A stretch of 64,000 nucleotides of DNA from JAKFWF01 sp031367505. Its GTDB lineage: Bacteria; Pseudomonadota; Alphaproteobacteria; Rhizobiales; Hyphomicrobiaceae. A program made the position numbers and the translations under genes. A model generated the notes under the pieces. The model did not search any database, was not told the DNA's origin, and was given only the letters and a program-made list of their open reading frames with translations. The stretch lies in assembly GCA_031367505.1 (NCBI GenBank), contig JANLPY010000380.1:1-64000 (forward strand). Direction: 5' to 3'. This document shows positions 7,862 through 15,273 of this stretch, one piece after another (within the stretch, counting starts at the first letter, position 1; the number at the start of each line of letters is the position of its first letter).

Positions 7862-8655
7862 TCGACCGGATGGCGGGCGAGGAATTCCGTCACGTGACGG
7901 CCGAACGCCGCAGGCTCCTCGTTGTGCAGCATATGCGAGACGCCCGGCATGACAATCAAATCGGAACCCTTGATCTCATTGCTGATCACCTCGGCGGCAG
8001 CCGGTGGCGTTGCAGGGTCGAGCGCGCCGACGATGACACAGGTGGGCAGCTTGACGGCCTTGAGCCGCGCCGTGACGTCGAGATGGCGGATCGCCTCGCA
8101 CCAGCCGATGTAGCCATCGGCAGGTGTGGTGCGGATCATCGTCTTCAATCGTTCGACGAGCGCCGGGCGTTCGGTCAAAGCCGCCGGCGCGACCCAACGG
8201 GCCATTGCTCCGTCGACCACGCTATCCATGCCCAGTGTGCCAGCATTGATGATCCGCTCGTCCCACAGCGCCTTGCCAGCGGCCGGCGTGTGGCTCGATG
8301 TCGAGACCAAGCAGAGCGTGTGAAACCGGCTGGGGTGCAACAGACCCAGGTATTGGCCAATCATGCCGCCCATCGACAGCCCGAGAAAATGCGCTTTGGC
8401 CACGCCGAGCTTATCCATCAGTTGCACGACGTCATCGGCTAGTGTCTCGAACTTATAGGCGCCCTTCGGTGCATCGGTGTGGCCGTGTCCACGAGCGTCA
8501 AAACGTATGACGCGATATTTCGGGTTTAGAACGGCCGTGAGTTCGTCCCAGCAGGAAAGGTTGGTGGCGAGTGGATGATGCAGGACGACAGGGGTTGCCG
8601 TATCCGATCCGCTGACATCGACATTGAATTGGATGCCGTTCGCCGAAACTTTCAT
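7858..8655 (-). CDS. Alpha/beta hydrolase, PcaD-like
   Basis: The 265-residue alpha/beta hydrolase resembles 3-oxoadipate enol-lactonases. It has the oxyanion region VVLHHPLATN, RFDARGHGHTDAP, the nucleophile elbow LGLSMGGMIGQ (Ser94), the acid in VGALDPATPP and the His in PGVSHMLHNEEP. The start has an AGGA Shine-Dalgarno at good spacing. The gene overlaps the oxidoreductase by 4 bp, so the two probably act together on an organic-acid or lactone substrate. No other protocatechuate genes are present, so a true beta-ketoadipate role is unproven. Confidence 0.85.
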   Translation of the reverse strand: MKVSANGIQFNVDVSGSDTATPVVLHHPLATNLSCWDELTAVLNPKYRVIRFDARGHGHTDAPKGAYKFETLADDVVQLMDKLGVAKAHFLGLSMGGMIGQYLGLLHPSRFHTLCLVSTSSHTPAAGKALWDERIINAGTLGMDSVVDGAMARWVAPAALTERPALVERLKTMIRTTPADGYIGWCEAIRHLDVTARLKAVKLPTCVIVGALDPATPPAAAEVISNEIKGSDLIVMPGVSHMLHNEEPAAFGRHVTEFLARHPVE

Positions 8656-8767
8656 GTAGCTGGTCCTAATTGATCTAATGTTTTTCGGCAGGTGTATCAG
8701 TTCTAGTCATGGATTGACTATCGGGTTTCCCGATTTTCCAAATTTACAGAAGAAAAATCACCGGGTA

Positions 8768-10060
8768 TCACCGCGTGCGTTGGGCGGTCTTGCGGCGCTG
8801 ACCAGGCGCTGGTTGGCCATCGCGCATTGCCAAAGCCTTAGCTTCCGCCTTGCTTCGCAGCTCTTTCCACCTCCGGCAACTCGGCAGACTGTGGTCGCAC
8901 AGCGCCTCGACTTGCGTCGCGGCTCCGAGGCTTGACCGCCCTTGCAACGAGCTCTGGGCTGACCGCTGGAGGCCGTGGGCGGATTGCAGCTGTTGTTGGC
9001 CTACTGACAGGTTGTGGGGCGGCTGCTGGGGTTGAAACCGGAACCGGCGCGGGATCAGTGATTGTGGTGCTTCCGGTGACTGTAACACTGCTTGGCGGGA
9101 GAGCCGTGGCAACGGGAACCGCCGGTCCGTCAGGCGCGATGTCGATCGTTGTGGCGGCGGACGCGACAACCTGCTCAGTTGGACCTGGGCAGCCGTGCTC
9201 AGCTGATCCCATTCGGACAACGCGGCGAGGGTTTCGCCGCACACCGCTAAAGGGCCAGGTACGGCTCCCTCCCCGGGAGCCGTGGCTTGAATAAGATATC
9301 GCTTGTCGCAAATTCCAACTTGGGGCGGCAGCTTGGTTTGCTCGAAGGCGTCGTAGCCCTCCTTGAGGTTGGTCCAGAACGGCAACCACTCACTGCCTGC
9401 ATGGCGCTGCAAGTTGGCCTGAGTCATGCGGAACGGAAACACATGAACCTGGACCCGGTCTTGCCCTGACTTCAATGCGCGCTCGGCCAGATCGTAGATT
9501 TCGGAGATGACCGTGTTCGTCATTGCAAAGCAGCCCACGGAGGAGCAACCGCCGTGCACGAGAATGTATGATCCCGTCCGCTGCATCGACTTGTCGAAGG
9601 CGTTGGGAAATCCGAGATTGAGCGAGCGTGGATGACGGCCGATCAGATGCAATTGTTGCCGCGTAACCTCGTAGAACCCTTCCGGCGTTTGCTTGTCGCC
9701 CTCATGGATCTTCGGGCCAATGGTGCCGGACCAATGGCAGATCGGATAGGTATCAAGCAGCACGAAGCGGTTGCCTGAACGCATCCAAATTTCGAGTTCG
9801 GATTCCGCCTTGAAGATGCGAATGAAGATGGCATCGCCGGACTTCAGCCCCTTCGACGCAAGGCGTTGGTCGAGATTGCCGATATCGGGGGTGCCGGGAA
9901 GGGGCAGGCTGCCGACCGCTGCCGCGCGTTGGCGCTCGACGCGATCGGATGCCACATCCTTCAATTCGATGGTCACGGCCGCTGCAGCACACGCACTGCC
10001 GAGCAGAACGAGCACAGCGATCGCTGCCCGGGAGAAAATACCGGAACTGAACTTTCGCAT
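8768..10060 (-). CDS. YafK-type L,D-transpeptidase, first of three paralogs; C-terminal frameshifts suspected
   Basis: The protein has a signal peptide (residues 1-28) and a YkuD/YafK catalytic domain, about 60-245. Landmarks are IFIRIFKAESELEIW, YPICHWSGTIGPK, GDKQTPEGFY and the active site VHGGCSSVGCFAM (His169, Cys177). Such enzymes form or cleave meso-DAP cross-links or detach proteins from peptidoglycan in the periplasm. After about residue 290 the annotated frame becomes Ser/Gln/Arg-rich and unlike a natural tail. The neighbouring frame over 8890-9180 encodes a Pro/Ala/Val/Thr-rich linker, and the original frame resumes sensibly at WKELRSKAEAKALAM. This suggests two compensating frameshifts. 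Confidence 0.85.
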   Translation of the reverse strand: MRKFSSGIFSRAAIAVLVLLGSACAAAAVTIELKDVASDRVERQRAAAVGSLPLPGTPDIGNLDQRLASKGLKSGDAIFIRIFKAESELEIWMRSGNRFVLLDTYPICHWSGTIGPKIHEGDKQTPEGFYEVTRQQLHLIGRHPRSLNLGFPNAFDKSMQRTGSYILVHGGCSSVGCFAMTNTVISEIYDLAERALKSGQDRVQVHVFPFRMTQANLQRHAGSEWLPFWTNLKEGYDAFEQTKLPPQVGICDKRYLIQATAPGEGAVPGPLAVCGETLAALSEWDQLSTAAQVQLSRLSRPPPQRSTSRLTDRRFPLPRLSRQAVLQSPEAPQSLIPRRFRFQPQQPPHNLSVGQQQLQSAHGLQRSAQSSLQGRSSLGAATQVEALCDHSLPSCRRWKELRSKAEAKALAMRDGQPAPGQRRKTAQRTR

Positions 10061-10234
10061 TACTGCAGAGCCCCTCGAGTACGTCTACATTCGGCCAAAA
10101 GGCCTAATCGTCTTGCCACTGCTGATGCCATCTTAGCAGCTCGGTTGCGACTTGCGCACCGCAAAATGTCGATTGGTTGTGGATGTGATAAACTTCGCGC
10201 CACCGATGTGGCCGTTCGGGTTCGGTTGTGGTGT

Positions 10235-11074
10235 TCAGCCACATTTTTCGGTGTTTTGAGCGTCCGTGATCGGCGTGCTCGCTGCTTGCTTGACGTCGTA
10301 CCGCTGCCCGCAAACATTGATTTCCGGCGGTTGGTGTGTTGCGTCAAAAGCATCATGCGCGATTTTGAGCGTCTGCCAGAATGGCAAGGCGGCGTGATGG
10401 GCTGCCGCTTCCATGTTCTCGGGCGACATGCGGAACGGAAAGACGTGCACGTGAAACCGTTTCTGGCCATTGCCAAGTGCTGCCGTGACAAGTTGCCAAA
10501 GCTCATCGATCACAGGGTCGGTCATCGCAAAACAGCCGATCGACGAGCATCCGCCGTGCACCATCAGCAGTGACCCGGTGCGAGCGTTCGCCCGGTCGAA
10601 GGCGTTGGGAAATCCGAGGTTGAACGAGCGATGCCAACGGCTGTTCGGGTTCAATGCCTTGGCATCGACGGTATAAAAACCTTCTGGCGACTGCCGATCG
10701 CCTTCGCGTTGCTTAGGGCCGAGACGTCCCGACCAATTGCAAATGGGATAAGTGGCAAAACGCTCGAAACGATCGCCCTTCTTGATCCATACCTCCAGCT
10801 CGAATTCACGTTTGAAGACGCGCAAGAACACCGGCGAGCGGGCAGCGAATCCGGCTGCTTGCAACCGATTGCTCAAGCGCCCAAGCTCAGGCGTGTCCGG
10901 CAAGGCTTGGCCTGCGAGGAACCGTGCGAAATTACCGGCGCGCTTGCGGTCGATCCGAGCGTCTTCTGCTTCGATGCCGATGAGGTAAGCAGATAGCGCC
11001 AGGACACATACAAGTCCGATGCCGGCCAATAGTGCGGCAACCTTGGTGCGCGAGCCTCGCTTTTTGGACGACAT
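10235..11074 (-). CDS. YafK-type L,D-transpeptidase, second of three paralogs
   Basis: I prefer the ATG at 11074, which places a basic stretch before a membrane anchor (VAALLAGIGLVCVLALSAYLI). A GTG at 11125 in the same frame would overlap the upstream gene. The catalytic domain contains VFLRVFKREFELEVW, YPICNWSGRLGPK, GDRQSPEGFY, FNLGFPNAFDRANARTGS and VHGGCSSIGCFAMTD with the His and Cys of the YkuD active site. The protein should be anchored in the inner membrane, facing the peptidoglycan. It lies between two paralogs in the same orientation, which points to tandem duplication. Confidence 0.88.
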   Translation of the reverse strand: MSSKKRGSRTKVAALLAGIGLVCVLALSAYLIGIEAEDARIDRKRAGNFARFLAGQALPDTPELGRLSNRLQAAGFAARSPVFLRVFKREFELEVWIKKGDRFERFATYPICNWSGRLGPKQREGDRQSPEGFYTVDAKALNPNSRWHRSFNLGFPNAFDRANARTGSLLMVHGGCSSIGCFAMTDPVIDELWQLVTAALGNGQKRFHVHVFPFRMSPENMEAAAHHAALPFWQTLKIAHDAFDATHQPPEINVCGQRYDVKQAASTPITDAQNTEKCG

Positions 11075-11105
11075 CGCAGACCAATCACGGATCGAGCTTC
11101 GATTG

Positions 11106-12080
11106 CTACTGCGGCGCCGGTCCACTCGATAATGTCGACGCCTGCTTGCTGATCGAGGATGCGCCGAGCATCGAGGCGAAACCTAGTCCAGTGCCGGTTG
11201 GTTTGTTCGTCTGCAACGCATTTGCCAAGCCGCGCATCTTCGGGCCAGGAGCAATGATGCGCTCGATATCAGTGACTTGCTCCTTGACCGGCGGCTTGAA
11301 CGGCGCTGGTGCTTCGCGGTCGTAGGCGGGGCACATCAGTTCAGCATCGATCTTCGCTGGCTGCGCACCGTTTCGCCATTTAGGATTGACGACGTACCGC
11401 CGCTCGCAAACCGCAATCGCGGGTACTTGGCGTGTTACTTCGAAGTAGTCGTAGCCTTCCTTGAGGGTCGCCCAAAACTTCTGCGCCGAGTGGTTCGGGT
11501 AACGCGCGAGGTTGGCCTGTGTCATGCGAAATGGGAAGGCATGAACTTGGAAGCCGTCCTGGCCGCCGATGAAAGCCTCACGGGCCAGCGCATAGATCTC
11601 CTCGATGAGCGCATCGGTCATGGCATAGCAGCCAGCCGACTTGCACTTGCCGTGAACCATCAGGAAGTCGCCGGAGTATTTGTTCGCACGATCGTAGGCG
11701 TTCGGATAGCCAATGTTGAACGCCAAATGGAACTGAGAATTGGGGTTCATTTGGTGGCGAGCGATCGAATAAAAACCTTCAGGCGCCTGCTTGTCGCCTT
11801 GGGCAACCTTCGGGCCGACATCACCTGACCAATTGCAAATAGGATATGTCTTGAAGTGGTAGAAGCGGCCATCGTCGCGCTGCTTCCATACTTCGAGCTC
11901 AGACTCTTCCTTGAAGATGCGCACGAACATCGGCGCGTTGGTCCTCATCTGCTTCTTACCGAGCAGCATCTGCGTATCTTTCGACAGCGGTCGCAGATGT
12001 GGCGGCACGTCGATCTGGCTGCATGAAGCCACGACGAAACCAGCCAAGGCCGTGAGGCCCAATCGAATGGCTTTGTTCAT
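11106..12080 (-). CDS. YafK-type L,D-transpeptidase lipoprotein, third of three paralogs
   Basis: I chose the ATG at 12080, which has a GGAAGG Shine-Dalgarno and opens a lipoprotein signal ending in the lipobox VASC. The product is 324 residues. The catalytic domain has MFVRIFKEESELEVW, YPICNWSGDVGPK, GDKQAPEGFYSI and VHGKCKSAGCYAMTD; the usual HGGC is HGKC, but the catalytic His and Cys remain. A Pro-rich tail follows the domain (EAPAPFKPPVKEQ). It is probably the first gene of the leftward three-gene set. The three differ in localisation signal: secreted, anchored and lipidated. Confidence 0.88.
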   Translation of the reverse strand: MNKAIRLGLTALAGFVVASCSQIDVPPHLRPLSKDTQMLLGKKQMRTNAPMFVRIFKEESELEVWKQRDDGRFYHFKTYPICNWSGDVGPKVAQGDKQAPEGFYSIARHQMNPNSQFHLAFNIGYPNAYDRANKYSGDFLMVHGKCKSAGCYAMTDALIEEIYALAREAFIGGQDGFQVHAFPFRMTQANLARYPNHSAQKFWATLKEGYDYFEVTRQVPAIAVCERRYVVNPKWRNGAQPAKIDAELMCPAYDREAPAPFKPPVKEQVTDIERIIAPGPKMRGLANALQTNKPTGTGLGFASMLGASSISKQASTLSSGPAPQ

Positions 12081-12267
12081 TTTACCTTCCAGGCCGATCA
12101 AGCGTTTACACCGTGCCCCTGGCGCACACCGATGACCTAGTCCCTCAAATCTTAACACCCGGTTAAGGTTAGCGAATAATTAGCCATTCCGCCACCCGCA
12201 CCGGCCCTTGTCAAGCACTCTCTATAAGCAGTTCATGCTCTGAATTGGGCGATTTTCGGGTCGCCGT

Positions 12268-13278
12268 TCAGATCGACTGCCCAATTGCCATGAATCGATC
12301 CTGCCGTTGGCGCCGCACCTGGGCCGGCGTCACGCCGTCGAATTCGGCCAATGCCTTCGAAATCGCATTGCCTGTGGCCTTGACGGTGCCGTTACGATCC
12401 CGATGCGCGCCGCCCAAAGGTTCTGGGATGATGCCGTCGATGACCTTCAATGCGAGCAAGTCTTGGGCGGTAATTTTCATGTTGGTCGCGGCATCGATGG
12501 CACGGGCAGCGTCGCGCCATAGAATGGTTGCTGCCGCCTCAGGCGATGCGACCGTATAAATCGCATGTTCGAGCATGAGGATGCGGTTGGCGGTCGCGAT
12601 AGCGACGGCGCCGCCAGAGCCACCTTCTCCGATCACCACCGAGATGATCGGCACGCCAAGGCCGAGGCAAACGTCGGTGGACCGGGCGATGGCTTCGGCT
12701 TGTCCGCGCTCCTCGGCGCCGATACCTGGATAGGCGCCAGCGGTGTCGATCAGTGTAATCACCGGCATGTCGAAGCGCTCGGCCAATTCCATCAGCCGGA
12801 TCGCCTTCCGGTACCCTTCCGGCTTCGCCATCCCGAAGTTATGGCGGATGCGGCTTTCGGTGTCCGACCCCTTCTCGTGGCCGATGACCATCACCGACCG
12901 GTCTTTGAACGTCCCCATGCCGCCCATGATGGCCGCATCTTCGGCAAAGAAGCGATCGCCGGCAAGCGGCGTGAAATCTTCGATTAATGCGCTGATGAAA
13001 TCGAGCGTATGCGGCCGTTCCGGATGCCGCGCGACTTCGGTTTTCTGCCACGGCGTCAGCTTTGAGTACATGTCGATCAAGGCCTGTCGCGACTTTTGCT
13101 GCAGCTTGCCGATTTCGTCGGCTATCGAGACCGAATTATCGCCTGCGTTCAATGTCTTGAGTTCGGCGACCTTGCGCTCGAGCTCGAGGATCGGCGCCTC
13201 CCATTTAAGGTAGGTCCGGATTGGCGACTGCTCATCCGCCTGTACAGAAATTTGGTTCAATATCTCACCTTCGGCCAC
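12268..13278 (-). CDS. accA: Acetyl-CoA carboxylase carboxyltransferase subunit alpha
   Basis: AccA with AccD transfers CO2 from carboxybiotin to acetyl-CoA in fatty acid synthesis. The crotonase-fold domain is intact: GDRFFAEDAAIMGGMG, GHEKGSDTESRIRHNFGMAKPEGYRKA (shown in part), IDTAGAYPGIGAEERGQAEA and VIGEGGSGGAVAI. A GTG at 13278 has a GGGGAGGTGA Shine-Dalgarno at good spacing; a GTG two codons earlier would sit within it. At about 336 residues it is slightly longer than the common form because of an N-terminal segment before SPIRTYLKWEAPI. It is transcribed divergently from the RidA gene. Confidence 0.95.
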   Translation of the reverse strand: MAEGEILNQISVQADEQSPIRTYLKWEAPILELERKVAELKTLNAGDNSVSIADEIGKLQQKSRQALIDMYSKLTPWQKTEVARHPERPHTLDFISALIEDFTPLAGDRFFAEDAAIMGGMGTFKDRSVMVIGHEKGSDTESRIRHNFGMAKPEGYRKAIRLMELAERFDMPVITLIDTAGAYPGIGAEERGQAEAIARSTDVCLGLGVPIISVVIGEGGSGGAVAIATANRILMLEHAIYTVASPEAAATILWRDAARAIDAATNMKITAQDLLALKVIDGIIPEPLGGAHRDRNGTVKATGNAISKALAEFDGVTPAQVRRQRQDRFMAIGQSI

Positions 13279-13447
13279 GTTCACCTCCCCGGGGCAGCAC
13301 CCAGCAGCGGTTGCGTTTATTGTTCAGCCTGCATTCGCCACGTCTGCTGGTTGTAAGTCAAGTTGAGCCAGGCCAAGATTGTAAACTGGCGGACCAGGGC
13401 TAGACTGCCTGAAGTATACCTCATCAGCGTCGCGCGGGGATAACTTG

Positions 13448-13906
13448 ATGACCAAATCGAAAGCAGCAGCACCACTGGCGCGCTATGCAAGCTGGAAGCG
13501 GATGGGCGATTTCGTCTTTCTTTCGGGTATCATCGCCGTTGATCCCATAGCTGGAAAAATCGTGCGCGGCTATGATGATATCCCCGTCGATGCACAGCAA
13601 GCGATTGGCCGGACTGGAGAATTCTCGGTCGACATCATTCAGGGACCGATCTTGGCGCAGAGCTGGACGGTGTTTGACAAGATCCGCTCGACAATCGAGG
13701 AAGCCGGCGGTTCGATGTCTGACGTATTCAAACTCGTCCAATATTTCAAGGACTTGGCGGATTATCCCCTCTACAACCAAGTGCGCCGGCAGTTTTTCCC
13801 AACTGATCCACCAGTTTCGACGGTGGTCGAAGTGAGCGGTATGTTGCCAACGCCCGATATTCTCGTCGAAGTCGAGGCGACCGCCTATTTGCCCCGCAAG
13901 GGCTGA
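13448..13906 (+). CDS. RidA/YjgF/YER057c/UK114-family protein
   Basis: The 152-residue protein has the chorismate mutase-like RidA fold: YASWKRMGDFVFLSGIIAVD, the central TVFDKIRSTIEEAGGSMSDV and the C-terminal FPTDPPVSTVVEVSGM. RidA enzymes deaminate reactive enamine/imine intermediates; other members act in specific catabolic routes. It is somewhat longer than typical RidA (about 130), with an insert around residues 38-65. The conserved active-site Arg of RidA is not obvious at its usual position, so activity may differ. I prefer the ATG at 13448 to the TTG one codon earlier. It is convergent with the creatininase-family gene, 3 bp apart. Confidence 0.8.
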   Translation: MTKSKAAAPLARYASWKRMGDFVFLSGIIAVDPIAGKIVRGYDDIPVDAQQAIGRTGEFSVDIIQGPILAQSWTVFDKIRSTIEEAGGSMSDVFKLVQYFKDLADYPLYNQVRRQFFPTDPPVSTVVEVSGMLPTPDILVEVEATAYLPRKG

Positions 13907-13909
13907 GCC

Positions 13910-14698
13910 TCAAGCCAGCCGGTCAAGCCGGAATTTTTCCACATCACGCAACAGCTTGATGAATTCCAGCGCTTGGAATTCCGCCGTAGCGCGGCCCTTT
14001 TCGGCGGTTCCGAGCGACGCATCGCCGGCTGCCCCCGAGGCGTGCAGATCCTGCGCGATCCACCCGAACGCATTGAAGCCCGTTGGGCGAAGAATTGCGA
14101 ATTCCTGCGCGATTTCAATGGTCGCTGGGGCAAAATTTGCGGCCCGATCCATATGTACCAGCTCGGGGCGGAAGTGCAGCATGAGCGACGTCTCGATGTC
14201 ACCGGCATGAATTCCGACGGCAGCTTCCTGGTCGGTGTAAAGATCGGCGGGAATACCGAGCCGGCGCCATGCAGCCGAGACGACGAGCATCTGCAATCGA
14301 ACTCTTAATTCCCGGGCGACAATGCTCAAGACATCGACGTTGCCGCCGTGAGAGTTGATAAAAATCAGCTTGCGTAATCCAGCACGATGGACCGCCTCGC
14401 CAATTTCGGTCCAGGCCCGGATCGCGGTTTCGGCGGTGAGAGTGACGGTGCCCGGCGAGCGCAGATGCTCGTTCGATTTGCCGATGGCCTGGATCGGCAG
14501 CACCAAAATCGCGATGTCGTCCGGCAGTCGCTGTAGCACCTCCGCGATCATGCCCTCGGCGATCATGGTATCGACGCCGACCGGAAGGTGCGGGCCATGT
14601 TGCTCGGTCGCCGCCACCGGCACGACGACAATTGTCTTTTCCGGGTTTAAGCCGGCGAATTCGGTGGTGGTCAACTCGTTCCAATAGAATTTGCGCAT
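13910..14698 (-). CDS. Creatininase-family metal-dependent amidohydrolase
   Basis: Starting at the ATG at 14698, the 262-residue protein has the full creatininase signature. AATEQHGPHLPVGVDT supplies metal ligands (Glu32, His34, Asp43), followed by SPGTVTL, FINSHGGN and GIHAGDIETSLML with the last Glu ligand. Family members hydrolyse creatinine or related cyclic or short amides, and some process peptides. The upstream frame extends further, but with no family similarity. Which amide is cut is not evident. Confidence 0.88.
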   Translation of the reverse strand: MRKFYWNELTTTEFAGLNPEKTIVVVPVAATEQHGPHLPVGVDTMIAEGMIAEVLQRLPDDIAILVLPIQAIGKSNEHLRSPGTVTLTAETAIRAWTEIGEAVHRAGLRKLIFINSHGGNVDVLSIVARELRVRLQMLVVSAAWRRLGIPADLYTDQEAAVGIHAGDIETSLMLHFRPELVHMDRAANFAPATIEIAQEFAILRPTGFNAFGWIAQDLHASGAAGDASLGTAEKGRATAEFQALEFIKLLRDVEKFRLDRLA

Positions 14699-14819
14699 GC
14701 GAGATACCGGTTCGATGGGTAGATTGATTGCAGTCTCCCCATTGCGTGCGCCCGCGCAACCCTCTTGTATGGGTACTATTGCTGGCGGGGCAGGCTGAAT
14801 TCGGTATGGAGTAAACGAT

Positions 14820-15248
14820 TTGCGACCAACACTAATCACGATGTCGATCGCGGCATTGCTAGGCGGGATCGCCTGTTCCCAAGCGAGTGCTGCGGAAGGC
14901 GCGACTGGATTCATTTGCACGTTCAGAGCCGGCACCACGCTGTCGTATACAAACTCGAAATTCAAACGCGCGGTCGCCAAGCCTCTCACCTTCGAGATCG
15001 CCGGAATTGATCTGGCCGGTCAGAAGGCTGAACTGGTGACGCCGAAGGGCCGGGGCGAAGTGAAGATCGTGCGTGCGCTCAATGCCAATCACTATCTTGA
15101 AGTGGTGGCCGAAGGTTTCCTCAATATCACCACGATCTACGATCTGGACCCCAAGGCGAAAGCTCATCCGGCGGTGCACTCGCGGCACTTCGGATTGTTT
15201 GGTGAGCCGGTGGTCGCCCAGTACCAGGGCTTCTGCACAGCGAAGTGA
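14820..15248 (+). CDS. Hypothetical secreted protein
   Basis: The 142-residue product starts at a TTG with GGAG 8 nt upstream; an ATG lies seven codons later. A signal peptide is clear (SIAALLGGIACSQASA, cleavage near residue 25). The mature part is a small beta-rich domain with two Cys (GFICTFRAG and QGFCTAK) that could form a disulfide. Residues such as TTIYDLDPKAKAHPAVHSRH are not diagnostic. I do not recognise a family. It is 25 bp upstream of the carboxylase alpha gene and may share its transcript. Confidence 0.75.
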   Translation: MRPTLITMSIAALLGGIACSQASAAEGATGFICTFRAGTTLSYTNSKFKRAVAKPLTFEIAGIDLAGQKAELVTPKGRGEVKIVRALNANHYLEVVAEGFLNITTIYDLDPKAKAHPAVHSRHFGLFGEPVVAQYQGFCTAK

Positions 15249-15273
15249 ATTTACTCATGGAAACCGCGCCGTC

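Noticed and set aside
8860..9200. Programmed ribosomal frameshifting in the L,D-transpeptidase
   Set aside because: No slippery heptamer or downstream pseudoknot was seen, and two opposite shifts would be needed.
12268..13278. Frame error at the N-terminus of accA
   Set aside because: The extra residues before the conserved core have a good GTG start with a strong Shine-Dalgarno, so a lineage-specific extension is simpler.
15073..15273. Extended N-terminus of the carboxylase alpha chain
   Set aside because: It overlaps the preceding secreted-protein gene in another frame and lacks family similarity. The ATG at 15274 begins exactly at the biotin carboxylase core.
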